This document shows, in pieces, positions 13,128 through 25,182 of a DNA stretch of 64,000 nt. Numbering within the stretch: position 1 is the stretch's first letter; the number at the start of each line of letters is the position of its first letter. The position numbers and the translations under genes are program-made. The stretch is from the NCBI GenBank assembly GCA_910591455.2, contig OU342806.1:24520922-24584921 (forward strand). Reading direction: 5' to 3'. The notes under the pieces are model-generated. The model had not been told where the DNA came from, made no database searches, and was given only the letters and a program-made list of their open reading frames with translations. This DNA comes from Pholis gunnellus. Lineage: Eukaryota > Chordata > Actinopteri > Perciformes > Pholidae.

Positions 13128-13379
13128 AACAGATAAAATACTTCTGCCAGCCGGAGGATCTCAAATGATGTACCAGCTTGCGTGGCACCAAGAGGTCAGA
13201 AATATAACAAGGACCGAAAGTTCTGCTTTCACTTCCTGTTCCATCTGTCGCCAATGACAGTCACAGTTTAATATCTGTGACTGATGTAGCCGGCTGTCAC
13301 CTACGTTGCTTTTCGACTGGAAATAAATGTATTGTAATTTTTGCATTGTCTATATTTTTCACATCATGCAAAAACAAAA

Positions 13380-13690
13380 AAAGGATTTGGTTTGGTGTCT
13401 CTTTATGGCCATTTTGCATCTCATTGTTGTCTTTTTGTTGTTGTTTTGCTTGTCTTTGGGGTCATTTTGCATCTCTTTGTTGTTTGGTGTCTTATTGTTG
13501 CCATTTTGCGTCCTTTTTCCTGTTGTTTGGTGTGTCTTTGTGGCCATTTTGCATCCCTTTGTTGTCCTTACAATGTTGTTTTGCATTTCTTTGTGGCCAT
13601 ATCGCATTTATTTGTTGTCATTCTGCCTCTTTGGTGGTCATCTTGTGTGTCTTTGTAGTTGTTGGCGCTTTGAGTCTTTGCCTGCACCCT
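13380..13690. repeat. imperfect tandem repeat, unit with GGCCATTTTGCATCTCTTTG
   Basis: Variants of TTTGTGGCCATTTTGCATCT and TTTGTTGTT recur about every 15-45 bases across 300 bp. The repetition keeps several frames open on both strands (a 187-codon frame on + and an 82-codon frame on -), but the predicted proteins are only echoes of the repeat. It ends about 80 bp before a hAT-type element. Confidence 0.75.
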
Positions 13691-13769
13691 GTAGGCCCAT
13701 TCAGTGATCCATCTATGCACCCATACATGCACACATACACATGCTTACTGATAAACATACACATTAAAC

Positions 13770-14421
13770 CAGGAGTCTCAAACTCATCTTCACTCTGGGC
13801 CACATCAGCATCGTGGTCGCCCTCAAAGGGCCGGTTGTAAATGTAAGACTGTAAATGTAACTCCTCCTAACATGTTGGTAAATAACGGTCTCTGCATTTG
13901 ATTATTGTTTATTCAAGTGTAAAAATATTGTACATGCAGTTATATAACTGTAAAGATATATTTAAGCACATTTCTGTTATAACTTAAATCCTTTTAGTTT
14001 AGGGTTAAGAAACCCACATTACTCTATCACACTTTAAAGAAAATAGCAAAGACAAATATCAAACACAAGTTATTACAATAACTTTGTTCAAAGCTTAAAA
14101 TCCTTTCAAGGGTGCGTTTGCACAACCCCACGTGAAGTATTTCATGTGTTGTAAAGCCACGTTTAAAGTCTTCAATGTACTCACAATACATTTCTATGTT
14201 AAATGTAGAGGAACCAGCCAAAGAGCTGCTTCTATGACTGTGTTTAAGTATCTCATCATTATGACTTTCTATCTCATAACTTCGACTATGGGGATATTTT
14301 TATTATCAAGTCTATTATTATTATAATTATTATTTATTTTTTTTGCTGGCGGATTCGCGTGCCACATAAAATGATGTGGCGGGACGGATTCGGCCCGCGG
14401 GCCTTGAGTTTGAGACCGCTG
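13770..14421. mobile_element. hAT-type non-autonomous element with perfect 8-bp TSD
   Basis: The left end begins CAGGAGTCTCAAACTCA and the right end is the complement of CAGCGGTCTCAAACTCA, giving imperfect inverted ends of about 17 bp. Both are flanked by CATTAAAC (13762-13769 and 14422-14429), an identical 8-bp target duplication typical of the hAT superfamily. Inside the right end lies CGGCCCGCGGGCCTTGAG, a wording common in vertebrate hAT-derived repeats. The 652-bp body is AT-rich and has no transposase coding. Confidence 0.88.
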
Positions 14422-14475
14422 CATTAAACAGAGTGGAACACTGTGTCAAATTAGAGACTCATAGGTCCTTGAAAG

Positions 14476-15626
14476 TAGTGCTGGGCGGTATCCCGGTTCA
14501 GCCGGTACACCGGTTTTAATTTCCCGTATGATATTCATTTTCCACACACCGTCATACCGGTGCTTAGCCGAAACAACTGCTGTAACGTTAACTCTTCAAC
14601 AGGCAGCTAAATATATTGTTCACCGTTAAAGCGCTGCGGTCGGAGCTAGTTGTCTTACGTGTATTGAGAGGGACCCCTAGTCATGGTTATGACTTTATAA
14701 CACAACAATTAATAACCCACAACTAACGCTCTTTAACAGGGCAAAACACCACGACACAACAGTTTGTGACACATAAACAATTTGGAACACTAATAATTGT
14801 ACATTTTATAAAATTACACCACAGAACAGCATGCTGGGTACAGCTCGCTAGCTAGCCCGGTAGCACAACAGTCTGTTAACAGCTGGGAGAGGCTCCGTCG
14901 CTACAGTAACGCCACATTAAAGAACAGAAAAGAGCGATGCAGGATGAACAAAGACAGACCGGAGATGCACCGATAGTCTGTGCCCAAGAGAGGAGCTGGG
15001 TCTGCTGTTGTTTTTGGTTTTTGGTTTTAAAAATCCGACGTCCAAAAGACTATATATTCAAAGTTTGTCGAGGCACTGTTGTAGCCGCTGGCGGTAACAC
15101 GAGCAACTTTCTCCATCACCTCAGCAGAAAAAGAAAACATGTGTTGGAATACCAAGAGTGTGATTACGGCCGTCAGCCGGTAACGTTAACGCGAGTGAAA
15201 CCGTGAAGCCAGAGGGTCACACATCGCTTGAAAAGGCACTTGCTCGAGGCAGCATATGACAAGAAAAGCAAGCGGTGGAGCGACATTACGAACGCAATAA
15301 TGATCCAGCTCTGCAAGGACATGGTCCCGCTACAGACAGTCGAGAAAGACTTAGAGCAACGATTAAAACACTGGATTCAAGGTACGTCTTATACTTCAGC
15401 TAAACTGCTATCCCAACATTATACGAACAAACGAGCACACCCGATAATAAGCAACGCCTTTATTCATGATGACATTAAAATGTTTTTATATTATATGTAC
15501 TCGACAGTAGAGTAATCCACTATAAACCTATAAAAACACAGTCAAGGAAAAATGAAAATACCGTGAAACCGCCAGAATCTTAAAAAATACCGTGATAGAA
15601 ATTTTTGGTCATACCGCCCAGCACTA
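14476..15626 (+). mobile_element. hAT-type element with transposase remnant
   Basis: The ends are perfect 16-bp inverted repeats: TAGTGCTGGGCGGTAT at 14476 and its complement ending at 15626. The flanks CTTGAAAG (14468-14475) and CATGAAAG (15627-15634) form an 8-bp target duplication with one mismatch. The + strand interior keeps the 5' part of a ZBED/hAT-like transposase gene, while the catalytic core and the C-terminal dimerisation domain are missing. It sits 54 bp after the other hAT element. At 1151 bp it is an internally deleted, inactive copy. Confidence 0.9.
14937..15515 (+). pseudogene. broken hAT (ZBED-like) transposase remnant
   Basis: The first part contains KVCRGTVVAAGGNTSNFLHH followed by a basic stretch, which fits a BED zinc finger; the expected first Cys of the Cys pair appears replaced (IFKVC). 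Around 15240-15345 another segment reads SDITNAIMIQLCKDMVPLQT, the family's typical region after the finger. The frame then slips: the expected continuation IKTLDSRYVL is found in a different frame at about 15367-15395. Stop and frame changes and the missing C-terminal half show it is dead. Confidence 0.75.
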
Positions 15627-16627
15627 CATGAAAGTGTCAAATCATTTCTTCAACTAAAACCGAAGCACACTGAACACCTCCAGTTTTTACTGGCAATGTA
15701 AGTGACCTCCTGTAACACATCTGTGCGCTCAGACATACAGCAGCAGAGCTGTTTCACACCTTGAAGCTATTGTCAACTTGAGAATACATTCCATGTGATG
15801 TCTTCACAGGTAAATGAAAGCGGTGCAGCTACCTTTTCATTTCTAACCTGTTATCCTGTTTTCTCCCTCCCCTCTGCTCAGGGAGGAGGAGGTGGGGGGG
15901 TTACTCTTTGTAGTAGTCGCAGCTCCAAATCTCATTTGTAATGGTTATCAACTGGTTGGGGTCCTCACAATAGCTAATGGGGAAAACAAATTGGTATTTT
16001 CAATGTTTATCATGTGATTAACCTTCCTATGATCCCTCTGAGTAATTAGCCTAATTATAAGGTCTGAAAGGTTCCGGCCTTTTAACAAAATGGAGCTGTA
16101 AAACACGTAACACCGTCCCCATCAATGATGAACAATTCATTTGGAATTTAAAACTCGACAGCTGAAATACTTGAATCAGCCGATAACGTGTTGCCTCGTG
16201 CAGATTCTTTCGATGTGAAACAAAGAGCCCACTGTTGCACCTGCTGATGTGGAAGGAGAAGAGTAACCGGCCCAACAAGTTTGTTCTCTCCTCTCCGGGG
16301 CACATTTGCTGTCAAACTTGGACTCAGCCCCCCCCCCCTCCCCTCGTCGGGTTGCGGTCTGAGTGTAGACACGATGAGTTGTGATTGAGACCCTCTTCTT
16401 CACACTGCTCTGAGCACACTCGCTTTGACACAACACAAAGGTGATTTTGCCTGCTAGCCTTCTCACCTCTTGTTGTCACGGCCGGTTTGTGTTAAGTGGC
16501 CAATGCTGGCGCGGGGATTGACTTACAGCGAGTGACTGCGAGACCGGAGTGTTGAAACAGGACAGACTGGTTGTTGGTGTTAGAGGCCAAGTCGCTTCAC
16601 TGTGATGTATCAAGACCCCCAGAAGAG

Positions 16628-16655
16628 CCCCCCCCCCCCCCCCCCCCCCCCCCCC
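16628..16655. repeat. poly(C) tract, 28 C, followed by (CA)n
   Basis: An uninterrupted run of 28 C continues into ACACACACACACA. Runs of this length are prone to slippage and sequencing error. Confidence 0.9.
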
Positions 16656-17891
16656 ACACACACACAGTGCAGTCAGACTTTCTGTGTCTGAAGTCACTGG
16701 TTTTACTTCTTTGTGAGCGCTCCTGTTCTTCCCTTGATGAAAGCTTGTAGTTTAGTGATCAGCAAATAAAAAACTGACATAAAACAAATGATATGGCCCA
16801 CAAATGCCCTCTGAAAATGTCTTTGTTTGGGCTACAGTACATCAAACCAGGGCGTCTCTGAAATCTACGACAATGCTCATATGAATCTCCATCTCAATGA
16901 AAATGTATTCTCTGATGATCCGTACCTGCGTGTGAACGGTGGCATACAAACCAATACTGTGCCTCATTCTGAAGTGAAGTCTAAAAAACAGTAACCGGCT
17001 GAATTACATATTAGTAGAATCACTTTGATTTTGATGGAATCACACAAACTGGAGATGACACAAGTGACAGAGAAGAGTCAATTGACGGAAAAAGGAATGG
17101 CAGCTCTTTTACCCATTCATTTTATGGTTAATTGTCCATAATTTCGCAGTCATTTTAATCCTTTTTCAAGCGGAAAGACAACAATTCTCTGCTGCCAGCT
17201 TTGTCAATTGTGAGGATTTTCTCTGATTTATATTATTGTAAGCTGAATTTCAGTGGGTTTTTGGATTATTTGTCGGACAGAACAAGACATTTGAAGACAT
17301 CACCTTGGACTCTGAAAAATGTGTCATTTTTTTCTCACTGTTTTCTTACATTTTAGGTGCCTCGTGAAATCATTCTGTGTAACTATACAAAATGCATTGC
17401 ATGTGTCCCTGCTGTCTGAATCTACTTCCTCCTTAAACATCTGATCCATTGCCTTTGCTGGTTTCACACAAACTTTGCATCAGTGGAACATTGTAAAACT
17501 GGCGGCGTGCATGATAAACAAATTGAAGACCAGCTCTTAACAACATGCTGTTACTAATGGTCAAATACTCTAAAGGGCATTTGAATCAATAATGAAAATA
17601 ACCGCCAGTTGCAACCGTCTAAAAAAAACTTGCTATTTCAAGGTTTTTATTCTCAAGAAATTTAGATTTATATTTCAAGAACACAAGTAACAGATTCAAT
17701 TGTTGTCCAGCTGCAATGGTTTAGTTGAAGAGACAGCAGTCTGGCATTTGCTTCTTAAAATGTACAGTTTTCACAATTGAGTGGTGCTGGCTCTGGCCGT
17801 AGCCTGAGACATTAATTAATTTAAAAAAAGAATATCCAATGCCTCATAGGGATGAAACATATGCCAAAATCTTGTCTGGATATGTACCAAA

Positions 17892-17910
17892 TTATTATTA
17901 TTATTATTAT
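17892..17910. repeat. (TTA)n microsatellite
   Basis: About six ATT/TTA units followed by a T-run. Confidence 0.85.
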
Positions 17911-19689
17911 TTTTTTCATCCCTCTGGGGATTTACCCAGACCTCTCACTGTGCTGGGATTTATCAGTCATGTTTTACTTTACTTAATCCATACCTCCATG
18001 TTTTATAGGGATAAGTCAAATAACAAATTACTGTCTCACATTTACGCACAGGGAATTCCTGTCTTAAAGCGATAAAGAAGTAAAATCTTACTTTCTCACA
18101 TTTACATGCACTTAAATCCTAATTTGGATTATATCTAGGTCATTGTGTGATAAAGAACTGCTGGCAACGGTACAGATAATGTCAGTAAAATGGCACTTGT
18201 TAGCCATATAACCCATACCTATGTCAGTACTTGGCCAAATATGAATCAATATGTAAACATTTTTATTTTTCAATGACTCTTTCGTAAAATCAGCCTTGAA
18301 TAAATGAGACCACTGCAGTGCAATAGAAATAGATGACCTGCTCTTCAGTTGGTGTTGTGGTGATCTCGCCATGTCGCTGTGCTGTTTGCAGTGGCTATGT
18401 TTCAGAACATGATGTTTGACTTGCCCAGTCCTCTGATGCCCTGACGCCGTTGTTGCACTCCCACTATAAAAATTTTAACAGTTGAAAGAGGTCCAAAACA
18501 GCCTTTTGCTATTATTAATACGTCGACACATCGCGTGGTGTCAGACTTCCGGCACTTTCAAATATTTACCCCCTTTGCACAAAACATTTCAAGATTCATA
18601 ATGACCACTTGAACTCCTTGCTCTTCCCCGCTGCCGAACGGTGCAACGCGGGCAGCGAGCTCTTGTTTGTGTAATGTCGCATTAACCTGTTCAGCCATTC
18701 AACCAGCCCTCTAAAGTGGAGCGAGTCCGATGCTGGGAAGACTCAGCAGCAACCTCTTGCAGATGGGAACCTTTAATTTTTAAAGCATTTTCATCCGCAT
18801 GGCCGACCCTCCGCGTGTTGCGTCACGAACTGTGAGTGCTAATCCCAGATGCCTCCCACCCCTCTATTTGGTATGAAAGATCTGCCAGCCAGAGTGTATC
18901 TCTATATTCATCTCTGCAGTGTCTTTTTGAAGTGATGTTTTGATCGGTGCCTAGTGAACCATGGGCTGTGTAGTTTTAACTGAACTCCACTCATGGGACA
19001 AAGCACAAGGTGGGAAAAAGCAGCATTATTGGACTTAAAATCTTATTTTGGTTTTCCTTATAAACTTAGGAACACTTGGTAACACTTCCAGTATTATGGA
19101 CTGCACTGGTAACCCTTTAATATATAGTGTACATGAGGACATTTGCTCATTTTTCATTTGCAATCTCCTGTTTTGTACTGTTGTGTAAAGCAAACCAGCA
19201 GATGGACCATTTTCTGGTCTTTGAGTCTGGTGCTATTCTATATATCTCTATTTGTCAGCAAATCCCATGAAAAGACCAAATGCAACAATAAAGTGATCCC
19301 ACTAACAAGAATTGTGTTTAGATCAAAGCTTCATGTATCTTCGTGCTCTGTGCCATAGAGCTCCATTGTTGTCGACAAACACGCCAGAGCAGTAAATGTG
19401 TATTAATCTGCTGCTGGAAATAGTACCTGACAAATGGCCTATTTTCTCTTGATTAAGTGAGGTTTGCTGAAAACTACAGTGCTCAGCAGTCTAGTGTCAG
19501 ATTCTTAAGCTTTGACGTAAAGCTTGCATAGGAAGCGTTGGAGAAACCATTAAGAAAGAGCTAGATTAAAAAAAATGATCCAACTGACAAATCCAACCCA
19601 GTGTTGCCAAATACTATGCAATGAAAGTAAAAGCCTAAGTCTTCCATGGACTGTGCAGAGGAAGTATACTTACTCACCAAGACGTCACC

Positions 19690-19880
19690 AGTTGGTTTGT
19701 GGTCAACGATTTTGATACCTTGAGTTTGGAATTTTGGATGTTGCCATCTTGGTTTCCTGCTGTCGCCATCTTGGTTTTGGGGTTTCAAGCCCCTGCCGTC
19801 TTAGTTTTTGACCCTGTCGTCTTGGTTTTTTGCCGTCGCCATTTTGGATTTTGGCTGTCGCCATCTTGGTTTTGGTCTGT
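19690..19880. repeat. imperfect tandem array of GCCATCTTGGTTTT units
   Basis: Variants of GTCGCCATCTTGGTTTTGG occur at least six times between 19740 and 19880 with spacers of 10-25 bases. The surrounding text (from about 19560) resembles a dispersed fish repeat. The open frame across it is a consequence of the repetition. Confidence 0.65.
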
Positions 19881-20685
19881 TGCTAGGTCAATGAAATGAT
19901 TGGACGGGCTTATTACAGTCCTGCGACAGCCACCTATACCTAATTTTTTTTTCTTCTATTTTGTGTTCGAGCATTTAATTTATTGATTGCTGTTGGTGTT
20001 TAAAGAGAACAAACACGTTTCTAAATTCATGATCTACCCTAGCTTTAACGACTGTATTGCTAAGTTGTTCATCTGCTACTCGCATCACATTTTCAGAGGG
20101 TGATCATTTTTGACACTTATCAAGGTAAAAACAAAACACTTCTGCGTCTGCTGCTGTAACAGGAATCAATCACCACAGATCTTTGTGTATTTGTCTGTTT
20201 AAAAAAAGAGCAAATGAAAGAAGCTGTTGAAGCTACTCCAGCTTTTTTGCATGATTAATTTCTGCAGTTCCGTGTAACGTTTTCAACATGCGATTCAGAA
20301 GATTTTACTAGAAAGCCTGTCATGAGAGCTCCCCCCCGCCCCTCCCCGAACTAAATCTCTGAACCCTGCCATTTTATGTTTTCTGTACTCTCTGTGGTCC
20401 TCTTTGGATGGTTTTTGTTTGATAGTTTCCTTGGTGGATATGAAAGATTAATGCAGCAGAAACACCTGCAGCAGTTCCTCAATGACAGCTGTAAAAGTGC
20501 AGCGGAACAGCTGTGAGAAGACAGCCCGACTGCCGTGCCCCCATAAAGCAAACTGTTAAACACGGTGTCACAGCTCGCTCCGGCAATCACAATTGACTTT
20601 CTTTTCATGAGGCTTCAATACGGATGTAGCCTTTTTTTTACTGTGTGCGCACTTTCGACCTGTACCATATGACTTACATATCAAT

Positions 20686-20687
<2 letters not shown>

Positions 20688-20732
<45 letters not shown>
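20688..20732. repeat. (GT)n microsatellite
   Basis: About 22 uninterrupted TG units. Confidence 0.95.
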
Positions 20733-20735
<3 letters not shown>

Positions 20736-22854
20736 TACACAAGCCTTCTCGTGTTTGTGTTCACGTCATCTGCACGAGGGAGGGACTTTTTTCTTTATCA
20801 CTGAACACATCAAAGCTGAATTAGACGAGCGGTAAGCAAATGCATAATTCATCTTATTAAGTAGCAGGAGATCACAGAACACTAAGTCAAAGTTAAATAA
20901 GCATAAAGGCACGTCATGTTTCGTCTCATCAGACCTCTCCGCACACAGTGTTACTCCGTGCCAGCGCGAGACAAAGGTCTGAGATACGTATCGCAACCAG
21001 GCCACATCTGTTGAGTCAGAATGTGTTTGCAGCAAAGTTCAAGTTCCACACATATGGTATGTGCCGCGTACGATGTTGTTTGTGTGGGTTCTTCTCTGCT
21101 CTGGTTTCCTCCCACAGACACACACACACAGGGCGAAGTGGAAACTCTGAAGCTGTGACCGTGATAGGCTGATGAACTGTCACTGCTGCATGCTAGTCTC
21201 CAACCCATGCTGGAGTTCTCCAATGTAAAGAAAGAGCATCTCAGGTCGAGGCCCTTGTTTCATTAGCAGCTATTAATGATGTACAGATGGAGGCGGACCT
21301 TGCACCGGTAAAGTGACTTTATTCAAAGAAATGAAACGCACCCGATCGAGCATGAGGCCAAAATCAAACAGGAAATCCGTCACATGACAGTGTGTTCTCT
21401 AACTGTGCAGCGGCGGGCGGTACAAGAAGCACTTAATCCCTCACATGCATCCCAACAGCACGCTCTATGAGATACAAACTTTCTACGTTAATAAAATGAG
21501 CAAACTATTTGATTTACTTTAACAGTTTGACCACTCCTAAAGGGTTTCACCCCAATGTGAATGGTGAAATGAATTATTATGAACGGAGTATCTTCTCAGC
21601 TAATCTCTCTCTCTCTCTGTAGTTGTCTGGTTCATTGAGGTAATGCGTCAATGCAAACATGATAGTGGATGCACAGTGAACACACTCAAATAGTTGACAT
21701 GCTGAAGCTTGAAAAAGTCTGCAGTAATACCTGTTTAGTCAGACATACTCCTTCAAATGTGACTCCAGTAGAGTCTTTGTCCTGGCTGACGTATCCTGAT
21801 GTCAGAAGGTGATGCTATATTGTGATTTGACACATTTTCAGGACCTGAAGAAATAGTGGCCGTTCACATGTTGCGGTTAACAAACAAAACCAGGTTGAAG
21901 AGTCGGGACAGATGGTAAAGCTCCGGGTCGCCAAAAGGCCTCCATATATTTAACGTTGACGGATATTTAAGAGAAGAAAGGAAAGATACCTGCTGGCTGT
22001 GATCGTTTGTTCCTCGGCACCCTGAAAAAAAAAGGCGCTTGGGAACACTTGTGCTCCGAGACACCAATGGATTTATGTTTGCAAAAACGTGGCATGTGAA
22101 CTGCCCTCTGTACTGTTGCTAAGAACTACAGTGCTCTGCTGTTTTAGGAAGTCAGAAAGTATTAAGAGATGGACTAATAGATTGTATGTCTTGGTTCTCT
22201 AATGGATTCCAACAACAATATGAAAAATATAGAAGAACACCAGGCTTTAACGTATTAAAAGGTTGGCTCGTCTAAAATATATATTCCATATATTCCTACA
22301 ACTGATAATGTAGCAAGATGCTGGTTTTTAGTCGCGTAGGTTTTGAGACTTCTGGGTCGTTGAGCTCCAAACAGCAAAACATTTAAAAACTCCACAGCAA
22401 CATATTTCTTTCAGAAATAACGTCCTTGTTACTTTTTCATTTTGAATACTTTCCTTTTTATTGCATTCCTTGTGTCAATCATTTTTGGTTGGGACCGTTT
22501 TCCATGAGAATAGTAGATTTTAAGTCTAACTGGGCAAAGCAATTAGAAGTCGTTATTCACACAAGTCGTCCATGAATCGCGTACGAAGGAAGTGACGCCC
22601 CACTGTGAATTATTTGCCATCATCAAAAAAAATTGTAACCACACAGCGAGACATTTTCCATTCAACGCGTCGCCCATTGAATCATGCTCACACATTCTAA
22701 GATCATTTCTCCTTTTTTATTTTTTTTTTGCCTCCTTTTTAGTTCATCTTTTATTTTGTTAGCCATTTGAGCATCGAGAAATGAAAGCGTTTGCATTGAA
22801 AGGACAGGTGGGTGTGAGACACACCAGCTTGTCTGAATCGCAGCATTAAGAGCA

Positions 22855-22875
22855 GGGGGGGGGGGGGGGGGGGGG
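22855..22875. repeat. poly(G) tract, 21 G
   Basis: Uninterrupted G-run, the same class as the long C-runs elsewhere in the window; it could form quadruplex structures. Confidence 0.9.
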
Positions 22876-23353
22876 TTTCAAAAGTAAGAACCATTCAGGC
22901 GTCAGGAGGAGCAGGGATTTCAGCAGATATTAAAAGATGATTGTGCGTGGGCTTTTTTTTTCCTCCTGTGCTCCGGAGAAAGAGTGTAAACCCTGTATCA
23001 GTCAGACCGAGGATAATAAACAGCATAAAAACATCAGAACACAGCACAACAAACACAAACAAAAAAAGAAGGATGGGGGAAAAGTGCGGCGTATAAATAG
23101 TTCAAATATTTCAAGTGATTTCAGAATGCGATGGTGAAATACTGGATGTTTGTGTCCTCAGCCACGGCAAAGTCTTTGACTCTGTTGTTTTCACTGTAAC
23201 TGTATGAAGGCCATACACATCCACAAATACATAAATATGATAGTAATCAAAGTCATTATGGTGGTTAGCTGTCGATATTGGCTGCATCTTGATGTAGCAA
23301 TTTGAATCCATGTAAACAACAACAACAAAGATACATACATTAATAAAATAATT

Positions 23354-23393
23354 ACACACACACACACACATACTGTATATATATATTTATATA
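23354..23393. repeat. (CA)n then (TA)n compound microsatellite
   Basis: ACACAC of 17 bases is followed by a short spacer and TATATATATATTTATATAT. Confidence 0.85.
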
Positions 23394-23835
23394 TTGACAG
23401 CTTCATCAACACTGAACATCACTGGTCATTTTCCAATGCTTGTCTGTGATGAAGTCTTTGTTGTTTTCGCCTCTCTTTGTCTCACACATCACTTTTTTTT
23501 TGATTTGTTCTCATTGCAAGACAAAAAAAAAAGGTTCAGAGTTCAAAGTGGTTTCTTCTCCTCTTTGATACTTTTGTTACTTTAATTAAATTGGACACGT
23601 GAATGCATGTCAGAACACAGCGCGTATCACCTCGTTTTTTTTTTATTTTGCGGAATAACATTACCAGCTGCTTTGATAATCTGACTCAATAGTTGACACA
23701 CAGGAAGTACTGTAGACGTTAATCATGCACACACATCACCGTGGAGACGCTGGCCAGCCACCTCCAACGTTATGCACGAACCCTCAGGGGCACTGAGACC
23801 AATGTGAGGCGTTTGACACAGTGTGGGTCCTACTA

Positions 23836-24382
23836 AGGGCTGGACCATTTTCATTGTGATTATTTTGACTGATATTGCGATATGATTTGCGATAGCAGAG
23901 GGAACAATTGCATCATTTTTTACATCACTATTCTCATTTTCATTGAAAACTATATTCAAATGGTGTTATTTCTCTACAGATCTGTACCAAACAAAGATGT
24001 TTTCTTAAGTCTGTAGAATATGATGTGTAGGCCAGGACCCTGCCGCATGACTATTTCATTTAAAAAGGTAGTTTAACACACAATTTGCCATTAACAAATG
24101 TTCAAAAAATTGCTGTTGGCCATATTCAGGTGGTTAACTCCGGGTCTGCAAAGTGAAGCCAATGCAGTATATATATTATATTTAATATTTTACTCTGTTA
24201 TTTTTGTTTCTTTACCTGTATCTATAAATGCTGCTGTAAACAAAAAATGTCCCCTTGCAGGATTAATAAAGTATCTATCTATCTAGCTAGAACCTGCACG
24301 TTCAAATAGCCTGTAAGGGGCTATTATCATATATCGCCATATTACGATTTTGATCAAGTTATTTCAATAATTGTGTAGTCTG
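23836..24382. mobile_element. non-autonomous DNA repeat interrupted by a retroposon tail
   Basis: The left end GGGCTGGACCATTTTCATTG leads into ATATTGCGATATGATTTGCG, and the right end has ATATCGCCATATTACGATTT and ATTGTGTAGTC. I recall this as a frequent fish repeat with GGGCTG...CAGCCC-like ends, here degenerate on the right. A different repeat tail lies inside it (24130-24292), making a nested arrangement. Superfamily is not certain; no coding is seen. Confidence 0.6.
24130..24292 (+). mobile_element. 3' end of a non-LTR retrotransposon (tail AATAAAGTATCTATCTATC)
   Basis: The stretch TGTCCCCTTGCAGGATTAAT followed by AAAGTATCTATCTATCTA matches the 3' terminus typical of CR1/Rex1-like LINEs or their SINEs in fish, which end in short ATCT repeats. 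Only the tail is present. The ATCT repeat orientation indicates insertion on the + strand. Confidence 0.65.
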
Positions 24383-25182
24383 ACTGAGATTGAGTCTGAA
24401 CAATGAGTATGATGACCAAATGATATACTGGACTGCTTTTGTCCACATGGACCGACAAAATGAAAGTTCCTTGTAGTAACTTTAAGTTGGACACGGCGTG
24501 TTTCAGGCCTCAGTCTGCTTCTCCACGCCACACCTTTAGGTCATGTGACGTGTCTTCCTACCAGAGAAGGGCAGACGTGTTTATAGCTGTTTGGAGTGGC
24601 TGCACCACAAGCTAGGAATCTAAAGCCTCTTCCTGGATCTATCTGACTGCTTTTTCTCGAAAAGTGGAAGTAAAGGAGACCTCAAGACAAAAGTTGAAGC
24701 CATGCCTCGTTTTGGGCAGTTACAGAAATTGTCGATAGCATCACATGACCTAGATGGTCTGAAGCGCATATAGCAAACATGAATTTAGTGTATGATTTTA
24801 ATCAATATTATAATCTTTAGGATATTGTAGTCAAAGTTGAATCTATTACTGTTCCAAGGACTGCTGCAGTTTGACTTAAGAGAGCCTTTTTGACTTTAGT
24901 CCAGGCCTCTTCCTGTCCCTTCCTTAGAGAGATCACTGGTGCTCCTGTCCTTCACAGATTATCATTTCTGCTGATGATTCCAGCTGGCACTACCTCCTGA
25001 TTAAAACGTCTATAAGATAAATGTTGTTAAAGTTTAACTATTGTGATCCATAGTTACGTTTCCTCACTTCTGTGGTTTTCAGAGAGTCTCCGTCACCTGC
25101 GTGGACCGACCTCATGTCGTCCTCGTGTTCACAGGCCAGAGCTTCAGTCTTTTAACAACTCCTGTCTTTCCTCATCAGAACC

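Larger units (their letters stand above)
15627..25178. other. non-coding DNA before the lpp start exon
   Basis: No protein-coding exon is recognised. Part of it may be a 5' intron of lpp, since vertebrate lpp has untranslated exons far upstream, but none can be assigned. The block 16020-16180 contains paired TAATTAG/CTAATTA cores in unique-looking sequence. Microsatellites and a few repeats are listed separately; the remaining sequence, such as 16800-19600 and 21200-22800, shows nothing I can name. Confidence 0.5.

Noticed and set aside
13277..13840. 187-codon + strand open frame
   Set aside because: It covers an imperfect tandem repeat and runs into a hAT element; the predicted protein is a repeat echo rich in Cys, Phe and Leu without a recognisable domain.
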